DNA from: Chitinophaga pinensis
GTDB lineage: Bacteria > Bacteroidota > Bacteroidia > Chitinophagales > Chitinophagaceae
Direction of reading: 5' to 3'
DNA: 64,000 nt
NCBI RefSeq assembly: GCF_007896845.1
Contig: NZ_VOHS01000025.1
Coordinates: forward strand, 1 to 64,000
Of the stretch, positions 38,139 through 47,343 are shown one piece after another. Position 1 is the first letter of the stretch. Every line of letters starts with the position of its first letter. A program made the translations under genes and the position numbers. The notes below the pieces were generated by a model. It searched no databases. It was not told where the DNA came from and saw only the letters and a list, made by a program, of their open reading frames with translations.

Positions 38139-40211
38139 ATGTCAAGATTAGCGCTATTGGCGTATGCCAACGACATGAAAGATGAGCCGCTACATTATGT
38201 CGAACAGGAGATCAAAGAGATCAACACCTACTTCGGAAACATCAAAAAGCACTTAAATCCGGATATCCTTATAAGTGCCACTAAAGATGATCTGTTCCGT
38301 TATTTCGCCGACCACGGCCCGGATATCGAAATAATGCACTTTTCAGGACACGGCAACAGCCTGGCCCTCTTCTTCACAAAAGACGGTGCCTTCAGAAAAG
38401 AAGGGCTCGCAGAACTGATGGCTTTTGCACCCAACCTCAAACTCGTATTCCTTAACGCCTGTGCTTCCAGAGAGATCATAGACGTACTGCATACCCCCGA
38501 TCCTGCCAATCCGCAGAAAGGTGTGCCTATCGTCATCGGCACACAACGTCCCGTATACGATAAGGTAGCCAGCGATTTCTCCATCTACTTCTACACCGCC
38601 CTGACCAAGTCATGGCCCATCGGAAAAGCCTTCGACTTTGCAAAGACCTTCGTCTTATCCGGCGAACACTTCGCATTGTTCCCCAAAGGACCCAACCGTT
38701 ACATAGGTACTAAACGGGCCGCTGTCATGGATGATGATCCGGATGATGAAGCAGCACAGAAAGAATTTCCGTGGGGCATATACTACAAGGAATCTCTGAC
38801 AGACGACTGGTCCATTACACAATACCTCAACGAAAAATATGATAGTCAGGAGAAATATGCCCCCAATGATGAATTGATCCGGGCACTGGCCTCCAATGCC
38901 AGCCGTTTATATAGTAACCTGACCAAAGAAAGGGACGCACTCATCGCTACCCTCTATGATAAATCAGACCTCTCCGCAAAAGAGGTGCTCATAGAAGTCG
39001 AAAACATCAACGATAAATTCAACCGGCGTAACAACCAGCTCAAAGAGATCAATGACCTCTACGCCGCCTATATACAGGACCCGCAAAGCCTGAGCGATAT
39101 CGCTGATAAACTCATCAATACCTTTCCCCTGCCATTGGGTAAACTCCTTCAGCGGATGTATTCTTTCAGTAAAGAAAACCTCCTCACAGAAGACGACTAT
39201 GCAGAATTTCTTGACCTGCAGATCAACTTCTATGAAATACTGGTCAAACTGGCCGCCGCCACCATCCTCTCCGACCTGCTGGAAGTATACGGCATGAAAG
39301 AGAAGATCGGGAAAATACTGGTGTTCAATCCGATCCAGAAGGAGATTATCCTGAATTATTTCCGGCAGACCAAAGACAACGAACAGGACTTTGACTACAC
39401 CTCCTTCATCGAGGTCATCAGTCAGGTATTGAAAGAAAACCTGAAAGATGAACCGGACATTGCCCCCTTTGTCAAAGAATATCTGCATTTCGAAAGCATC
39501 AACACCTATGAGAATAACTTCTTTAATTCTCATATGGTGATCAAAGGCATCAAGGCCAAACTACCTATGCTCAATACAACAGCCGCCTATATTCATCACT
39601 GTAAAGAGATCGAACTGGGACTCATCAATCTCCTGAAGGAACTGTTCTTCATTCTCCAGTACAAGATGGTTGTTATCAAAAACGTAGAGGCCATCCGTAA
39701 GCGGAATGTGCTCGCCAAAACCTACTTCCATAAATACATGTTGCTGGAACAGCGCATTTCCGACCGGATGGAGGTAATGGAACTGCAATCCCTGCCGGAA
39801 TACGCGGAATCCTATTCCGTGATACTGGTCAAAGAGATCTACAGAATGTTCGAGTACCTTTCCCTGTCCCCCTTCCTGATCGATAAAAATGTGCTGTGTG
39901 AGTTTGATGGTGTTGACCTCTATTTTTACAACTACACAGAAGGCAATGGCATCGTCTATAAAAGCCTGACCAACAACGAAAGACTGATCCACATCCAGCC
40001 GGAAACGCAGGATATAGAACTGGGCGCCGCCACCATCACCAGAACAACGCTGCGCTTCATTGAGGATATGGCGATCAAAACAGACCGGGAAAAGAACAGG
40101 ATCACCAACCGTCTGCTGCAACTGCATGCGGAATTCGCATACTACCGGTCCAAGATTGCGGCCACACCGGTCGCCGTACAAAACAACACTCCCATAAACA
40201 GCCAGCCATGA
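38139..40211 (+). CDS. CHAT-domain (caspase-like) protease
   Basis: 690 residues. The first 200 residues form a CHAT/caspase-fold domain. The catalytic His lies in IMHFSGHGNS (His71) and the Cys in KLVFLNACAS (Cys108), both after hydrophobic strands as the family requires. GVPIVIGTQRPVYDKVASDF supplies the following conserved strand and helix. Residues 240 to 690 are long helices of unknown family. There is no signal peptide or membrane helix, so it is cytoplasmic. The stop overlaps the ATG of the STAND gene (ATGA). CHAT proteases paired with STAND NTPases are described as regulated conflict or cell-death systems in multicellular-type bacteria; here the CHAT protein would be the effector. Confidence 0.88.
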   Translation: MSRLALLAYANDMKDEPLHYVEQEIKEINTYFGNIKKHLNPDILISATKDDLFRYFADHGPDIEIMHFSGHGNSLALFFTKDGAFRKEGLAELMAFAPNLKLVFLNACASREIIDVLHTPDPANPQKGVPIVIGTQRPVYDKVASDFSIYFYTALTKSWPIGKAFDFAKTFVLSGEHFALFPKGPNRYIGTKRAAVMDDDPDDEAAQKEFPWGIYYKESLTDDWSITQYLNEKYDSQEKYAPNDELIRALASNASRLYSNLTKERDALIATLYDKSDLSAKEVLIEVENINDKFNRRNNQLKEINDLYAAYIQDPQSLSDIADKLINTFPLPLGKLLQRMYSFSKENLLTEDDYAEFLDLQINFYEILVKLAAATILSDLLEVYGMKEKIGKILVFNPIQKEIILNYFRQTKDNEQDFDYTSFIEVISQVLKENLKDEPDIAPFVKEYLHFESINTYENNFFNSHMVIKGIKAKLPMLNTTAAYIHHCKEIELGLINLLKELFFILQYKMVVIKNVEAIRKRNVLAKTYFHKYMLLEQRISDRMEVMELQSLPEYAESYSVILVKEIYRMFEYLSLSPFLIDKNVLCEFDGVDLYFYNYTEGNGIVYKSLTNNERLIHIQPETQDIELGAATITRTTLRFIEDMAIKTDREKNRITNRLLQLHAEFAYYRSKIAATPVAVQNNTPINSQP

Positions 40212-43200
40212 AATTGATGGAAAATCCCTTCAAACTGCTGGAGTCCTACACAAAAGAGGATAAGGACATATGGGGTGGCCGGTCGGCAGAAATAGAACAC
40301 CTGTACAATCTCTCTTTTGCGGCCAACCTCATACTGGTATACGGTACCTCCGGCGTTGGTAAAACCAGTCTTATTCAATGCGGACTGGCCAATAAGTTCA
40401 GACGCACCGACTGGCACGCCGTCTGGATCACCAGAAAGGACGACCTTAACCAAAGCCTGACCGAAACACTCTCCCGGGAAGCCGGGGATAGCCCCTCTGC
40501 GCCTCCCTCTCCGGTGCCGGAAATTATCCGGCGGGTTTATTTAAAGCATTTTAAGCCCATATTTCTCGTTTTTGATCAATTGGAGGAATTATTCATCTTC
40601 GGATCAAACGGCGAAATTCAGGCCTTCATAAACATCATAAAGGAGATTCTGAGCAGTGACATACAATGCAAGATCATCCTCGTGGTCCGGGAGGAATACC
40701 ATGGTCACCTGAAAACATTACAGGATGCCGGTCTGCCGGTCTTCAAAGCCTCCGTCAAGATAGAACCCATGAATATTCCGGAGGCCTCGGAAGCCGTCGC
40801 CAAACTCCTCGACAAGTATAATATCCAGACACCCGATGCGGATCACCGGGCCTGCGCGGCCAGAATAGCCACCGACTGCTCCATAGAAGGACGGGTCGAT
40901 CTGGCCAATCTGCAGGTATACCTCTTCTGGGCATGGGAAAAAGCGGCCGAAAAAGCCCCCCCTGACGCAGACATCGCCTTCACCTACAACATTCTCAGGG
41001 AGATCGGCGATGGCAGAAACGTGCTCGCCCGCTACCTGAATGCCGTCGTCGAAAGGGTCTCCAAAGGCAAAACAGGCGGCGTATGGTTCCTCCTGCAACA
41101 TTTTGTGTCCCGCTCCCAGACCAAACAGCCGCTTCGGCTCGCCGAATTACAGGACATCGATCTGCAGACGGCCCGTATGTGGCTCAACGAACTCAGTAAA
41201 AGTAAACTCGTGAAATGTGGGAGGGAAACAGACAACGAAGTCTATACCCTGACGCATGACAGTCTCGTGCCCCTCATCTCACAAAAGAAAACAGCCGCAT
41301 CCAGAGGCAGGAATATCCACCCCAGCGTACAGGGTAATCCTTTCAAAGGACTGCCCTCCTACGAAGAAAAAGACGCCACCATCTTCTTTGGCCGTAGTGT
41401 TATTCTCCGGGAACTCCTGACCTTCTTCGAGGATAAACGCCTGCTGGTTATCGTCGGTCCCTCCGGTTCGGGTAAATCTTCTATTATCAAAGCCGGTATC
41501 ATCCCTACATTGAAAACGGAAGGTTATGCCGTTTTTAATGGTGAACCCGGCACACATCCCATGATCTTCGGCAGGGATCTGCAACGCCGGCTGACAAACC
41601 TCAGCGGCGCCAAAGCCCTGATATATATCGACCAGTTCGAAGAACTCAGTACACAGGCCAGCACACAGGAAAGCGAAGAATTTATCCAACTGCTTAATGA
41701 CATCCAGAACAGCAGCGATCCCGGTCTCCAGCAACTGAAAATAATCCTCAGCGTCCGCGCTGATTATGAATATGAATTTGAAAGAACGCTCACCGGCTGG
41801 CGGGAAGCCAAAAAAACAATTCCCGACCTGATGGAAAGCGCCGTCAGAGAGATTATTACAGAACCGGCTTATCTCGCCGGACTTGAATACAAACCGACCT
41901 ACCTCGTTGACAATATCGTACGCGATGTCATGCAGTCCAACGGCACACTGCCCCTGCTATCCTACGCATTGGAACAGATGTATATCGAGTATGAAAAAAG
42001 TGGCGCCAATGACGGTTTTCTCACAGAAGACCATTATAATGCGATCGGCGGCGTAGTAGACGGTCTACGGCTCCGGGCATCCAAACTATACAGTAATTCC
42101 GATCCGGAAACCCAACACACTATCAAAATGTGATGCTGCGTATGCTGTCACTCAGTATCAATGAAAAGGCCTCTAAAAGAATACTGGCGGAAGACCTTGT
42201 GTATGAAAGTCCGGTGGAGAATGAACGTGTACAGAAAGTGCTCAACGAACTGGTGAACAGCCGCCTGATCGTATCGGGTCCGGATGAAAACGGCCAGATC
42301 TACTACGAACCAGCCCACGATTCTCTCATCCGCTCATGGAACCTGATCGGCGACTGGATCAAACAATTCGGTAAAGACCTGCTCTATCTGCAGCAAGACC
42401 TTTCGGATGCCGTCAAACAGTTCAAACTCAATCCGAAAAAGCTTTGGCATGATGATCCGAAATTGAATACCCTGTTGAATATCATGAAGTCACCCGACAA
42501 CTGGTTAAACAAACAGGAAACCAATTTCGTAAAGAAAAGCCTGCAACGCAGGAATGAACTGGAAGACAGAAAGAAAAGAAGAGAACAGGAACTGGTAGAA
42601 GAAAAAATAAGCCGGCAGGAAGCAGTAGCCAAACTGAGTACAGAAAAAGAAAAAAGGGAAAAAGAACTGCTGGAAGAAAAACTGAGTAAACAGGAAGCCA
42701 TTGCAAAACTGAACAGCGAAAAAGAAGCCGTCCTGCTCGAAAAACTCAAAGGGGAAAAAGCAAAAACCCGGTTGCAGAAACAAAGAACCATCCTGTTGGC
42801 ACTGGGCCTCATTTCTTTGCTCATCGCGGCCAGTTATGTATATAGTCAGTGGAATAAATCAGAAAAGTCTGTCCGGCAGATACAGGAACTCAATCACCGG
42901 CTGCAAAGCTCTGCGGATGATCTCACAAAACTGAATCAGTCGCTGAACGTTACCGCAGAAAAAGCCCGGCAAAGTGCAGCGGAAGCGAATATCGCCAGAC
43001 AAAAAGCAGATTCCGCAGCACAGCAGGAAAAGAAAGCACGCACCATTGTCGAAAGACAAAAGAAAGAACTGCTGATAAAACAAAATGCCTTGCTGCTCTC
43101 ACAGGAAGAGGTAAAAAAATATTCGCTCTCCCTACAGGCGAAAGCCGATTCCCTGCGTACATATTCCGATTCTTTGAAGACGCAGCTTGTCATCATCCAG

Positions 43201-44505
43201 AACAAAACCCGGGAAGTAGAATATGCAAAACTGACGGCTGCCTATCTCACAAAATCCCGTTCGCTGATGCATTCGGATCCGGCAATGGCCTATCAGCTGG
43301 CGCTGGAATCTTTGAAGTATGACAGTGGTAATCAGAAGATCAAAAACTATATTCACGACACTCTGGACACCCGTAACACATTCTACGAATCTTTTATTGT
43401 TGAGAATGTCTCTTCTGCATTCTTTGCTGACAACGGGAAAACAGTACTCGCCATACATGGAGATAATAAATTTCGTTTACTGGATCTGGTCAATCATAAA
43501 GACACCAATATCATCATCAATGGCAAGATCCTCTCTGCGCAATTCAGTCCGGTAGATAACAGTGCATTAATCGCTACCCGAAACAATATCTTCAGCTATA
43601 ATGCCAACGGCGTCTTAAGAGCTACCTCAGAAAGAATGGAGAACGTAGTAAAAGCAGTATATACCGCGAGGGGCAGAATCATCGTCGTGACCCCTGCAGA
43701 AGTCCAGATCAGAAAAAACGTCAATTCAACAACGGCAGTGGTGATCCCTTCGGGTAATAATGATGACGATACGGAAGTCAGTTCCAATGACTCCTTATTA
43801 TACATCAGAAAGAATGATATCATAGAAGCATATGACCTGACTAACGGCCGGCTGATAAGAACTTATCAGGAGCCTAACAGCTTCCTTGCCAAAGGCGGTA
43901 ATGGGTTTATCGCTGTATCCGGAAAAAGATTATTACTGGCAAGAAGTGCAGGCAATAAAGTGGTGCAGGAAAGATATTTCGTACCACTGGAAAAAGATTA
44001 CTCGCGGGTGTCCATTATCAGTATTGCAGATAACCTGCGCACGCTACTCTTCATGGCAGAACCCGCAGAACAGCAGGTGATACAACAACAGCAACAGGTG
44101 CAGCAGCAACAGATCAGTAAGAACTTTATCAGACCACAGCTGAGTACTCCGCCTGTATTATATGCGTTCAGTCTGCCTAAGAACAGCAGGAAGCTCCCCG
44201 GTAATATTCCTTATGCGAGACGGGTGGTATTGTCAGAAAATGGCAACTATATTATCACAGGAGAAAGTGGTTCTTTGTCTATCTATGATAATAACGGCTA
44301 CCGTGTAGAGAATTTTGGTGGTTATGCCAATTATACCTCATGGGCCTTCAATCCGGCCAATACAGATATGATCATGAGCATGAATGGCCTCAGGCTCAAA
44401 CTCTGGGTAAAAGGCACACCGGATGCACTTTCTGCACAACGTAAGCTCAGAACATTCAGTTCATCCGAACTGGAAAAAGCATTGGAAGATATTGCTATCC
44501 GATAA
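40208..44505 (+). CDS. STAND NTPase with two nSTAND domains, membrane helix and propeller-like C-terminus, one frameshift
   Basis: About 1,430 residues once a break near 42118 is repaired (an apparent extra dinucleotide in a CA run). First NTPase module: NPFKLLESY, GGRSAEIEHL, P-loop GTSGVGKTS (residues 46 to 54), IFLVFDQLEELFIF. Second module: NPFKGLPSYEEKD, FFGRSVILRELL, P-loop GPSGSGKSS starting at residue 417, ALIYIDQFEELSTQ, then a winged-helix region. Next come coiled coils (with a tandem 'EEKLSKQEAIAKLNSEKE' unit), one membrane helix (ILLALGLISLLIAASYVY), a second coiled coil, and about 400 residues of beta-rich, WD40-like repeats likely to sense a ligand. The ATG overlaps the CHAT stop, so the pair is an operon. 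Confidence 0.85.
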
Positions 44506-44515
44506 TTATACAATA

Positions 44516-44544
44516 ACACAAGCAGCAGTTGCTGCTGCTTGTGT
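44516..44544. terminator. Hairpin between converging genes
   Basis: ACACAAGCAGCAG, TTG, CTGCTGCTTGTGT: a perfect 13-base stem in the 48-base gap between the STAND and MBL-fold stop codons. There is no clear U-run, but position and strength suit a bidirectional terminator. Confidence 0.6.
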
Positions 44545-44553
44545 CAACGCTCA

Positions 44554-45540
44554 TCAATCAGGAAATGCATAGGTTTCAGCGATCCATGCAAAGCCATCGT
44601 CTTTCTTTGTCACATGTCCGATACCCGGCCATGGCAGGTGATAGGAAAATACCATCGTGCGATCCTTCGCCAGAGATTCCAGCACTGTTCTCCGGGTAGT
44701 TGCTGCCAGTGTAAAATCAGTATCGCCATCAAATCCCCATTCCGGATGTGGGAATAGCAATACATCCGAATGTATGAGGTCTGCTATATGTACAATCTCT
44801 TCATTACCTGAGAATACCCGCACCAGTGTATGTCCGGGCGTATGACCGGGAGCAGCCTGCAGCCGCACACAGCCAAATAAGGTCTCCTTATCATCGAAGA
44901 AATGCAGGCGGTCTTTCAAAGCGGTTAAGGTCTGCTTTGTAGATACAAGAATCTTCGCCAGCAGCGCTTTATTACTAAATTTACTTTTAGAGAAGTCCGG
45001 CTTATCTGACATCCAGAAACGATGCTCTGTCGCTGACATATACACCTGTGCCTGCGGAAAAACCAATTGTCCATCTTTGCTGAACAGACCGCCGATATGA
45101 TCCGGGTGTGCGTGTGTGATCACAATTTTTGTCACTTCATCTGTACTGATACCTGCATCTTTCAGTGACAAAGGCAGCCAGCCCGAGTCAGGCCCGAAGC
45201 CAAAACCAGCACCGGTATCGATCAGTATAACTTCTTTTTCTTTCCTGACCAGCAGCATATTCATACCCAGATCAACGGACTTTACAGAACGAAAACTATC
45301 TTGTAACAACTTTGTCACTGCTGCCGCCGGCACATCCTGTGCAAAATGATCCTGCACGGGGCTCATTACAATATGACCATCTGTAACGACCGTCATTTCC
45401 AGATCTCCCAGCTGAAAGCGGTGATATGGCCGCTTATTGGCCGCTGCTGCGGAACGGGCCAGCAGTGTACGTAAAGGTAATGTGGCGCCAAGGCCCATTA
45501 TGGCGATGCTTTTTATCAGGGTTCTTCTTTCCATCTTCAA
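44554..45540 (-). CDS. Exported metallo-beta-lactamase-fold hydrolase
   Basis: 328 residues. The N-terminus carries a Tat-like export signal (MERRTLIKSIAIMGLGATLP, twin Arg at residues 5 and 6). The MBL-fold core follows, with VILIDTGAGF, ITHAHPDHIGG (His143, His145, Asp147, His148), APGHTPGHTLV, HIADLIHSDV and a final FSYHLPWPGIGHV supplying the remaining metal ligands. Substrate is unknown; related proteins include lactonases and other hydrolases. It is divergent from an HxlR regulator 113 bases away, which probably controls it. Confidence 0.87.
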   Translation of the reverse strand: MKMERRTLIKSIAIMGLGATLPLRTLLARSAAAANKRPYHRFQLGDLEMTVVTDGHIVMSPVQDHFAQDVPAAAVTKLLQDSFRSVKSVDLGMNMLLVRKEKEVILIDTGAGFGFGPDSGWLPLSLKDAGISTDEVTKIVITHAHPDHIGGLFSKDGQLVFPQAQVYMSATEHRFWMSDKPDFSKSKFSNKALLAKILVSTKQTLTALKDRLHFFDDKETLFGCVRLQAAPGHTPGHTLVRVFSGNEEIVHIADLIHSDVLLFPHPEWGFDGDTDFTLAATTRRTVLESLAKDRTMVFSYHLPWPGIGHVTKKDDGFAWIAETYAFPD

Positions 45541-45550
45541 ATATTTAGAT

Positions 45551-45581
45551 CAAAAGTATGGGGGTTGTATCTTTGAGTCAA
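45551..45581 (-). promoter_or_regulatory. Bacteroidota-type promoter for MBL-fold gene
   Basis: On the minus strand TACTTTTG (45558 to 45551) matches the TAnnTTTG -7 element, with TTG 20 bases upstream (45581 to 45579). It would give a very short leader before the ATG at 45540. On the opposite strand TATCTTTG at 45568 to 45575 offers a matching -7 element for the HxlR gene. Confidence 0.4.
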
Positions 45582-45587
45582 GTAAGT

Positions 45588-45616
45588 ACTTTTTAGTATC
45601 CTGGATACCAAAAAGT
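45588..45616. promoter_or_regulatory. Probable HxlR operator palindrome
   Basis: ACTTTTTAGTATCC, T, GGATACCAAAAAGT: a 29-base dyad with one mismatch, centred between the divergent MBL-fold and HxlR genes and just upstream of the MBL promoter. Symmetric sites of this kind suit a dimeric winged-helix regulator, and the adjacent HxlR protein is the obvious candidate. Confidence 0.6.
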
Positions 45617-45653
45617 AACTAACATTGATTTTCAACATCAAAAAAATGCCCGC

Positions 45654-46046
45654 ATGGCAAAGAAAAATATAGAGGGCCCTATCTGTGCAGTCGATTTTGC
45701 ATTCAGGAGAATAGGTGGTAAATATAAAGGCCGTATTATCTGGTACCTGCATCAGTATAAGGTATTACGTTATGGGGAACTACGCCGCAGCATACAGGAT
45801 ATTACGACTAAAATGCTGACACAGACCCTGCGCGAACTGGAAGAAGACGGGCTGGTACACCGGGAGGTATTTCAGTCAATGCCTCCGCGTGTAGAGTACT
45901 CACTGACAGCCGCCAGCCAGCAACTGATACCATTTATTGATCATTTACGGGAATGGGGAGATAAACAGATGGCAAAGGAAAACATACCTGCTATCAAGAG
46001 CAGTTTATCATGTGTGATCACGGAGGAAGAAGGGGCCGAAAAATAA
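45654..46046 (+). CDS. HxlR-family transcriptional regulator
   Basis: 130 residues. The single winged-helix domain covers CAVDFAFRRIGGKYKGRIIW, LRYGELRRSIQDITTKMLTQ, TLRELEEDGLVHREVF and PPRVEYSLTAASQQLIPFI, the standard HxlR sequence order. A Cys in GPICAVDFA is at the position where many HxlR proteins carry a redox-sensing Cys, so thiol or electrophile sensing is possible. It is divergent from the MBL-fold gene, which it probably regulates together with itself. Confidence 0.92.
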   Translation: MAKKNIEGPICAVDFAFRRIGGKYKGRIIWYLHQYKVLRYGELRRSIQDITTKMLTQTLRELEEDGLVHREVFQSMPPRVEYSLTAASQQLIPFIDHLREWGDKQMAKENIPAIKSSLSCVITEEEGAEK

Positions 46047-46099
46047 AAAGCCCCGGCAATTGCCAGAGCTCTTTACTGTAAAAAACGGATTATATCCGG

Positions 46100-46642
46100 T
46101 TATTTCATTTCAACGCCAACTGAAACCCTTGTTTCATCATAAAACAGGTTCAGGTTTTTAGGTTTTGCACCCGCTGGCAATTTGAATTTATTCTCTTCTG
46201 ATGTTTTTGTAGACTCTGCATCAACATTTACAGTGTTGTAATTGTCGTGGGTCAGGTTGTTACCATTATCCAGCTGCAGACGGAAATCGTTTGGATTAAA
46301 GAAAATACCATTACCACCTACTGCATTTTTGTTGGTCACTTCAATTTCGTAGGTAATTTCAGTACCCGTTACTTTCCCATCAGGGTCAGTTAACTCAATA
46401 CCTTTTGCATTCTTTAAGCGAACAAAGACTTCTTTTTTCTTGCCCAGAAATACGGAATCCGGAGCAAAGGTAATTGCGAACGTTTTAGGCTCGTTTGCGG
46501 GTGTGCTGGCAGCTGGGGTGCTTTCAGACTGCTGTTCGGAGCTGGGGGCCTGTTGATCAGCATTCTCAGTTTTGTTCTTTCCTTTACATGCAGCCATAGC
46601 TACCATGAGGGCAACAGAAGACACAAGAATGATCCTTTTCAT
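46100..46642 (-). CDS. Predicted lipoprotein
   Basis: 180 residues. The signal peptide ends in a lipobox (VALMVAMAAC), so the mature protein starts at Cys19 or nearby. A Ser/Gln/Pro/Ala-rich tether to about residue 52 is followed by a beta-sandwich-like domain (PDSVFLGKKKEVFVRLKNAK; TEITYEIEVTNKNAVGGNGI) resembling extracellular DUF4352-type or Ig-like domains. Function unknown. It converges with the HxlR gene. Confidence 0.75.
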   Translation of the reverse strand: MKRIILVSSVALMVAMAACKGKNKTENADQQAPSSEQQSESTPAASTPANEPKTFAITFAPDSVFLGKKKEVFVRLKNAKGIELTDPDGKVTGTEITYEIEVTNKNAVGGNGIFFNPNDFRLQLDNGNNLTHDNYNTVNVDAESTKTSEENKFKLPAGAKPKNLNLFYDETRVSVGVEMK

Positions 46643-46804
46643 CGTATAATTATTGGTTTAGAATTAAAGATGGATGGTCAATAGAAAAATATAATGTATA
46701 CGAATGTAAGCACTTTTTATATTATCTGCTATCAAATCCGGTAATTAACGTATCAGGATAAGGGTTAGCATCCAAAAATGCGTAGAACTACGTATGTCTT
46801 TCTG

Positions 46805-47077
46805 CTAATATTCTACAAACAGCTTATCAGGATAACACCAGAGCCAGCGGTCTCCCGGTTCTGCCGAAGCTACTACCGGATGTCCTGTAGCATGATGATG
46901 ACGGGTCATATGTTTATTCGGTGACTGATCGCAACACAGGGTTTCGCCACAGGTCTGGCAGGTACGCAGATGCACCCAGTCTCCCCCACTCTTGATGCAC
47001 TCTTCACAGACACCTTCCTGACCGATTTGCACCTCTTTGATATCTCTGATGTGTTGACAGGTATTCTGTTCTTGCAT
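46805..47077 (-). CDS. UBP-type zinc finger protein
   Basis: 90 residues, a single UBP-type zinc finger (as in deubiquitinases and HDAC6). The Cys/His ligands are visible in order: TCQHIRD, VCEECIKSG, LRTCQTCGETLCCD, HMTRHHHATGHPV, and a closing W-rich segment (DRWLWCYPDKLFVE). Bacterial members are common and of unknown role, since bacteria lack ubiquitin; binding to a C-terminal peptide is a reasonable guess. Confidence 0.9.
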   Translation of the reverse strand: MQEQNTCQHIRDIKEVQIGQEGVCEECIKSGGDWVHLRTCQTCGETLCCDQSPNKHMTRHHHATGHPVVASAEPGDRWLWCYPDKLFVEY

Positions 47078-47261
47078 AATGACAGGAATTAATGTGATAT
47101 AATTGCGTTAACAGGTAACAAGATAACATATTCCAACTGCTTTTGTAACAGCATTTATTGTCATAAACCGGCTTATAGCTGCATCTTTCCACTCCTGACA
47201 TCTATATAACCATCTGCAACGGCGTAATAATGGTATAATAAGGGAATGTATCAAAAGAGGA

Positions 47262-47332
47262 TCAGATAATACTAATGTTACGTTAATGCTACGTTTAAAA
47301 CGTAGCATTAACGTAACATTAGTATTATCTGA
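47262..47332. repeat. Perfect 35-bp inverted repeat (71-bp palindrome)
   Basis: The arms 47262 to 47296 and 47298 to 47332 are exact reverse complements around one A. Each arm contains two related 11-base units (AACGTAGCATT and AACGTAACATT). It lies 12 bases after the stop of the double protease. It could act as that gene's terminator, but it is far longer than usual and AT-rich, with only a weak TCCTCTTTTG tail on the minus strand. Confidence 0.9.
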
Positions 47333-47343
47333 CTATAGTTATA

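Noticed and set aside
40208..44505. Two separate genes, a NTPase and a membrane coiled-coil protein.
   Set aside because: The first part ends in the middle of the conserved NTPase/winged-helix region and the second continues it directly; a two-base change joins them.
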